From assembly GCA_014885115.2 (NCBI GenBank), contig WKLE02000085.1, positions 52,802 through 66,136 on the forward strand: a DNA stretch of 13,335 nucleotides, in the 5' to 3' direction. Below, piece after piece: positions 8,410 to 13,335 of this stretch (position 1 is its first letter; each line of letters begins with the position of its first letter). A program made the position numbers and the translations under genes. The notes under the pieces were generated by a model, which was not told the origin of the DNA, did no database searches, and saw nothing but the letters and a program-made list of their open reading frames with translations. The DNA is from Asterionellopsis glacialis. Lineage: Eukaryota; Bacillariophyta; Plagiogrammaphyceae; Rhaphoneidales; Asterionellopsidaceae.

Positions 8410-11355
8410 CTTAGCAGCAAAGAACAAACTCCATCCAGCAGTAAATCTTGGAGGGAGTTCATTTCTATCAACAGCAAACAACAAAAACATAAATTCATCA
8501 TGGTGAAAGCAGATGACTACAATGCCACAATATCTGTATCTTACAACAATGCTATTTCTTTGTGCCCAAACATTGAATCCAAGAACAAAATGATATGGGC
8601 AAAAAATCTGTCTGATTCTTGTAATCAAAGAGATGGATGTTGATGTAAAAGAGGAGACGCATTATCATTATTTGGTTGGTGCTTTGGGTGAATTAACCAA
8701 GCATTGGATCAAATTTTGTCATTGTGTACACCTCATTTTTGGTTGTATTGATCAAGTACATCTCCTACAAAGCCTTTATAGAATATTACAGACAATTCAA
8801 TCAATGAAAATGTCCATCTTCCAAAGATTATGATGAAACACAATAATGTTCCTGGGTGGAATTTCAATACTAATTTATCACAGGATATTGCATCTATGGC
8901 TCCAAGGCTTACAAAAATTGTAAATTATCTTGTTTCTAAGTCATCATATGAATTTGAGAAGCATCTGTTCTCTGACAAGAATGTCATAAAATTCTTAGCA
9001 ATTTTGTTATTAAGACAGAAATTTAGCAACTACAATTTTTCCTCAGAGACAGAAAGCATTATACCAAATTTATCCATAGGATGAACTGGTGGTTTGCCAA
9101 CTGTCCATTTGAATGCTCACATTGATCTTGGCAATGACCAAGACAGTCCACAAAATTACAATTTATCATTTAGTTTGATTGGAAAAATTCTTCACAACAT
9201 GGAATACAAAGAGAAAGTACATAAAGATGATTCTTTTGCAAAAAATTAAGAAATATGACTGTGGTAATCTTTTAAGGGTTTCGAATATATCTGCATTGAC
9301 CACTGAACAATGGTGGTTGAGAACACAACTTAGAATTGATCAACTTTGAAGAGAAGTAGAAACATTCAACAACAAGAATTCTGTAGGTAACAATACAGAT
9401 AATGTAAATTATAGGCAGGTACATATTGGAGGATATTCTGGTAAATGTTTGAGAGATGGCATTCATCAACTTGGTGCATTTGAGGATGTAAAAAAGGAAC
9501 TAAGCACTTTCATTGATAAGTGATCAGGAACACGATTGCATCTGGACTGTACGATATGCATTTTTGATGGATCCAATCATTTGAGAATGCTGACTGATGG
9601 TAGACATTACAAGGCAGTTGCTCCCTTTTTGGACAAATGTCAGGGCTTTTATACATTATATGCTTCAACCATTCTTGCATGGCTTCAGAAAACACCAAGG
9701 ACAATGTACAATATTGCTGACATGTTGTATACAATTATCTGGACTCCAAGTCTGGTTGCATGGCTAGAAATTCAATTTTTACTATCCTTGCAAATTAATC
9801 AGTATGGAAATGTTCCAACAACATTTGTATATTTAAAAGAAAGCATAAACCATTATGGTACAATATTGGGTGGTCCTTATAGACATTTTCAATCAAGTGT
9901 AGGCAAACCTTTTTGTGTAACAGTGGCAATCAAGTCAATAAATAATTTGGAACATATTCTGACAATTGCTTGTTGCCAGAAAGATATTACAATACAAAGT
10001 CTTGTTGAAAAAATGTCTAATAACATTTCAAATGGCAGTTTGTATGGTGCTGACGACCTTTTATCATATCATATTGTTGAAATGCCATCACTTACAGGAA
10101 TAATTCCACATTGATTTTGCGTTGATGCTGTCTTTTGTGATGCAAATAACACTACAGAATATTTTGTAAGAAAGGGGATTACTTCAAGCAGACAGTGCTC
10201 ATAATTGATGGATTCCCTATACTAATCTTTCAATCAAAAGTATACAAAGTCATTCATAGAAAATGTAGTTTGTGAATACTGGAGAGATGTGAGACTTCAA
10301 AGCATTGGTCAAACCAAATTTAAATGGTACAATACTGTCATTGAGGGACAATATAGATTTTCAAACATGGGTGAAACAATATTGTACTGTATGGGTGACA
10401 GTCTTGATCAAAAGGATATTGTTTGCTACATCTGTTCAGATAAAAAATCATTGAGTTGGTGGCCAATAGAGGGTAGGCCAGTCCCATCTATGTTTGAGAA
10501 TTATGTTATTGTAACAAAGGACAACAATTGTAGGAAAAGTCACAAGAATCATCAAAACCATTTAAAACAATCATCCGGCAAGAGGGGGGTCAAGAGGAAA
10601 GTAACTCTAGAAAAGTGTATGCCAACTAGGAGGAGATCAAAATTGCTATACCATTCATCCAAAATCAAGGCCAGTTGATTAATGATGGAATTGAATATAA
10701 GAAGTCAGAAAAAAAAGTTTAGCAACATGCTTATTGCTGATAAAGTTATCAAAGACTGGAATAATTTCTCAGATATCAACAGTGATTATGAGATAGACCA
10801 AGACAAATTTATTGCTGATCCAGAAATATTTGAGGGTTCCATATTCTATTCATCAGACAGTATACCAATTCCCACTCCACTCTCTCTGATCTTTCTTCCT
10901 CCAAGTCCATGCCATACTATCAATCTTCCTTGAATGTTTGCATATGTTACAAGAAAGTGCTGCTTTACACTTCCAGAAATATCCTTATCTTATGATAACA
11001 AAGATAAAGGGTGATCATCCACCATAACAGCTAGTGAAAGGCAGTACAAATTGGGTAACTGGTCATTTCCTTGTGGTTTATTGTCTGATGGTAACTACAG
11101 AACCAAGCGTGACAGTCAGAATGCTCTAATGCTATATGTAATTATTCAGGAAAATTTGACACAAAGGTTGACAAAAAAGGTGTACTCATTGATGTTGGAA
11201 ATAGAAATAAAGATGGCTCAAAACAAGAATGGATTTGGCTCTTTCAATATGTGGACACTGTCAGATGTATTCCCTGCAAATCATTAATGGAAGAATACAA
11301 CAAAAAGGAGTGCAATTGTAACCTTTTTACCTTTATTTTATTTGAAATAAAATAA
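8410..11355 (+). pseudogene. Frame B: large decayed protein gene of unknown function, about 980 codons
   Basis: The coding trace runs 8410-9246 in one frame, 9248-11160 in the next, and about 11120-11355 in the third, with a compensated double shift at about 10180-10260. In-frame stops are TGA at 8641, 8689, 8749, 9082, 9347, 9521, 10112, 10676, 10931 and 11012, and TAG at 8779. TAA occurs only at frame changes (9247, 10202, 10223) and at the end (11353). Protein-like sense continues across every stop. Landmarks are TGGLPTVHLNAHIDLGN (after 9084), CTICIFDGSNHLRML (about 9549), TLYGAD-like SLYGADDLL (about 10039), KFKWYNTVIEGQYRF (about 10317), a Lys/Arg-rich segment (about 10530-10670), and a C-terminal part with VRCIPCKS and KKECNCN cysteine pairs. 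Arg is almost always AGA/AGG. I recognise no domain and no polymerase or integrase motif. A transposon-encoded partner protein is possible but unproven. Confidence 0.6.
11333..11355. repeat. AT-only palindrome at the end of frame B
   Basis: TTATTTTATTT and AAATAAAATAA are exact reverse complements around a single G (11344). The palindrome ends on the final TAA of frame B and contains AATAAA on both strands. It could have supplied poly(A) signals for the two convergent frames B and A, which is inferred from position only. Confidence 0.5.
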
Positions 11356-11564
11356 CACCATTATAAAAATTAAAAAAAATAACAACAATCAGCCCATGAA
11401 TGATCTTCAAAATCAGTCAGTGGGACAACACAAGTTACATTACAATGTGTTGGATGTGTTCAGGTTTGCCTGCTTGGTATGTTGCCTAAAAGGGAAAATA
11501 TCTGTAGTTAGCCTATCCTGCACAACCAACAACATAAATGTAAGTTGCTTAATAAATCATATTA

Positions 11565-11701
11565 GGATTTGAGGTCTCCTTTCAATATAATAACAACCCG
11601 TGGATTAGAGGTCTCCAACAATGATCCAACTTTGGATTTGAGGTCTCCTATGCATTGAAAAACAACCCATGGATTAGAGGTCTCCATTATTGAGCCAACA
11701 C
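11565..11701. repeat. Two tandem 69-bp units carrying four GGATTWGAGGTCTCCW motifs
   Basis: The 16-bp motif GGATTWGAGGTCTCCW occurs at 11565, 11602, 11634 and 11671, spaced 37, 32 and 37 bp. This makes two diverged units starting at 11565 and 11634. Each unit also repeats AACAACCC[GA]T before its second motif. The last motif ends at 11686, directly touching the TAA stop of frame A (11687-11689). Regularly spaced identical motifs suggest protein binding (for example subterminal transposase sites) or a short tandem duplication of the 3' UTR. The 11356-11564 stretch before it holds nothing recognisable. Confidence 0.85.
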
Positions 11702-13154
11702 AAACTTGTCTTCATCTGATTCTGCCATGTCAGTGTCATTGCCTGCATTGAAGTCCACGTCCTTGTTGAGACTTTTTTCTCTCTTCTGCCATAAGATGTT
11801 TGGGAGGAAGGATCCCTAGAGAGTACCATGCAGATGGTTTCTTTCTTTATTGTAGAGAAATATTGCCAATAGAGCAAAGAACAGGTTTGGCTTTTAGTCT
11901 TCCATGTCTATCACAGTGAGTGGCATCAATGAAACATACAATTGGGCATAGAAAATGCTTCTCCAGGGAGGATATTTCAAAGTGTTCAAGCCTGTGAAAA
12001 TAGAGCAGTTTCTGCATCATTCCACCAAGAACCAGTATTGATTTTGCCATAAAACCTAATGTCTTCATTGTACCTCCACACAGAATTTTCTGTAACAGTT
12101 GGATTTGCCAATAATTTTCTAATGTGTAATAGAAAGGGGAAACAGCAAACTTTGGCTTTGGGGGGCACCTTCAACAGTAACTTCTGTAATGCAGGGTTTG
12201 TTTCTTTTCATGGAATAATGAGTAGTCAATTTTTTCATTGTGGTAGAGAATGATGTAGGTTTTTCAAAGTTGTAGAATGATGCCTTGCTACATTGAGCAG
12301 CCCATTTGATAAATTTTGGGTAAACATGGAATCGTATGGAATGTTCAGTCATTAGAAGCAGTAGTCATGCTTCTATAGGATTGATTGGCCCAGGATCATT
12401 ACTATCAACTGAACCATGGGATTCTGAGGATGAGTATTCACCATGCAATTTGTCATTTGTTTCTGAATGGGTTTGTTTGTAGGAATCATCTGAATCAATG
12501 CATGACTGTGATGAAGTTGAAAGACAGTGATAAGAATCATTGCTTGATATCAAAATTGTGATTAATCAATTCATTGTACAATTCTGATGGCATATTATTG
12601 TAGATGTCTCTTTGGAAACTGGCAATGGAGTCAGAGGAGTATTTGTCATCATTGGATAAAAACTGCTGGTTGAGAATCAATCATCATCAGAACCATTGCT
12701 GTAACTATGAAAGCCTTTATTATCTTGAGTATCAAAAAAAATATTGGTTGAAATGTTGTGCATTGACATTTCCTCTTCTTCCATTCCAGAGGAACTTTGA
12801 TGTGTTGTTGTTTTCTGCAAGATTGTTAATGTTGATGGTATTTTCATGTCCAAACATTCTGATGACCTATTGTCATCACTGAATTTGTTTGAAATAGAAT
12901 ATGATTTCTTTTTTGGAGGTATGTTAGATTTTGAGGATCCGGATGATGAATCAGAATCTGGTGGGAGGTTTGTAGTATGCCATGTCACAATAACTGGGAT
13001 TTCATCATCAGATGAAGAAGAATCCAAAAATCTATTTCCAAGGGTCAATTTTTAGAGCATATTTGTTATGGGTACAATGATGTGCCATATGTTGTTCCAG
13101 GTTGTAATGACAATTGAATGGTTGGTGGCAGCGTTCACACTTGAACATTGTCAT
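11687..13154 (-). pseudogene. Frame A: decayed Plavaka/KDZ-like DDE transposase with C2H2 zinc finger, C-terminally truncated
   Basis: From ATG 13154 the frame reads MTMFKCERCHQPFN..., a C-x2-C-x12-H-x3-H finger (C6, C9, H22, H26; about 13077-13139). It then shifts near 13040 into a Ser/Asp-rich linker (to 12677), a piece in another frame reading SIASFQRDIYNNMPSELYNE (about 12680-12550), and a further acidic piece. After TGA 12365-12367 comes FHVYPKFIKWAAQ, then, in another frame, INTGSWW (12022-12042), then PIVCFIDATHCDRHGRLKAK (Asp codons at 11925 and 11910) and SIGNI (11859-11873). After an in-frame TAA (11847-11849) it reads RKKPSAWYSLGILPPK, then shifts at a six-T run (11773-11778) to an acidic end and TAA. 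The order zinc finger, linker, G-x-WW, P-x6-D, P-x3-SIGN, and LG-x-LP matches fungal Plavaka-type transposases (family knowledge, not a search). The usual long C-terminal half with the remaining catalytic acids is absent, so this copy cannot be active. Confidence 0.6.
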
Positions 13155-13335
13155 GTGTGAAGGTTGATTATAGGAGAATTTTGTTAAAGTGTCAGTAGTA
13201 AGGTTCTTGCTGTTGGTGCACTACTTTCAAGTACTTTACAGTACTAGATGTACATATGCATTGAAAAAATTCCAAAACAAGAGCAGTTCATCAGATGTAA
13301 TCTAATTGGATGAGTATTGTATGCTCTATTTTGTC
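13155..13335. other. Region upstream of frame A, no feature recognised
   Basis: The minus-strand frame stays open upstream of the proposed ATG back to a TAG near 13223, so a slightly earlier start cannot be excluded. No promoter motif or transposon terminus is recognised. CAGTACTAGA at about 13231 also occurs at about 6090, which may be chance. The element may continue past the window edge. Confidence 0.35.

Larger units (their letters stand above)
7474..13154. mobile_element. Decayed transposon block containing frames A, B and C (boundaries uncertain)
   Basis: Three broken protein frames fill this interval, separated only by 47 bp (C to B) and 331 bp (B to A). All share severe CpG depletion and abundant premature stops. 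Frame A carries a DDE-transposase-like block and an N-terminal zinc finger, which marks at least that part as transposon-derived. I could not find terminal inverted repeats or target duplications, so this may be one large element with three genes, or several nested ones. The right end may lie outside the window. Confidence 0.5.

Noticed and set aside
8410..11355. UGA reassigned to tryptophan in frame B
   Set aside because: TGG is used many times in the same trace, real frameshifts are also present, and the neighbouring MSH1 gene ends in TGA. CpG decay explains the pattern better, although alignment to relatives would be decisive.
11565..11701. CRISPR-like array
   Set aside because: There are only four 16-bp motifs with 16-21-bp gaps, the gaps themselves repeat, no cas genes are present, and the context is eukaryotic. 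It is a tandem duplication.
7474..13154. LTR retrotransposon, LINE or Helitron
   Set aside because: I found no reverse transcriptase, RNase H, integrase, protease, gag knuckle or helicase motif in any frame, and no long terminal repeats.

Overview
The window reads as nuclear DNA of a photosynthetic stramenopile, most likely a diatom (inference). The grounds are a plant-type MSH1 (MutS fused to a GIY-YIG nuclease), a eukaryotic ICln/methylosome subunit, a canonical GT-AG spliceosomal intron, the standard nuclear stop codons in both genes, no bacterial operon structure, and a transposon landscape of the kind common in diatom genomes. The species cannot be named from sequence alone.

Layout. (1) 1-5099, genic and compact: an MSH1 homologue on + (two exons, 5' end probably outside the window) converges on an ICln-type gene on - (4287-5099), with 278 bp between their stop codons. 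(2) 5100-6065: the upstream side of ICln, including a CpG-rich block (about 5200-5560) with only weak, broken reading frames, then T-rich low-complexity DNA. (3) 6066-6654: an inverted pair of a 21-bp repeat enclosing a perfect 93-nt foldback palindrome (41-bp arms, 11-nt loop). (4) 6655-7473: AT-rich DNA without genes. (5) 7474-13154: three long decayed reading frames packed together. Frame C (-, 7474-8362) and frame B (+, 8410-11355) are head to head, and frame A (-, 11687-13154) converges on B. A has a C2H2 zinc finger, an INTGSWW motif and a DDE-transposase-like block resembling Plavaka/KDZ-type transposases. B and C are clearly former proteins, but I do not recognise them.

The strongest signal that gene calls do not explain is mutational. 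CpG is near expectation in MSH1 but almost absent from about 6.65 kb to the right end. The stops interrupting frame B are almost all TGA, as expected if CGA arginine codons decayed by methyl-cytosine deamination. The right half is therefore best read as a heavily methylated, silenced and decayed transposon block next to an active, unmethylated two-gene island, with the foldback element at the boundary.

Functionally, MSH1 is expected to guard organelle genome integrity, and ICln to chaperone Sm proteins for arginine methylation and snRNP assembly. They share no pathway, so the neighbourhood looks incidental. I found no complete new multi-gene system. The most novel material is the unrecognised pair B/C and the transposon they may belong to.
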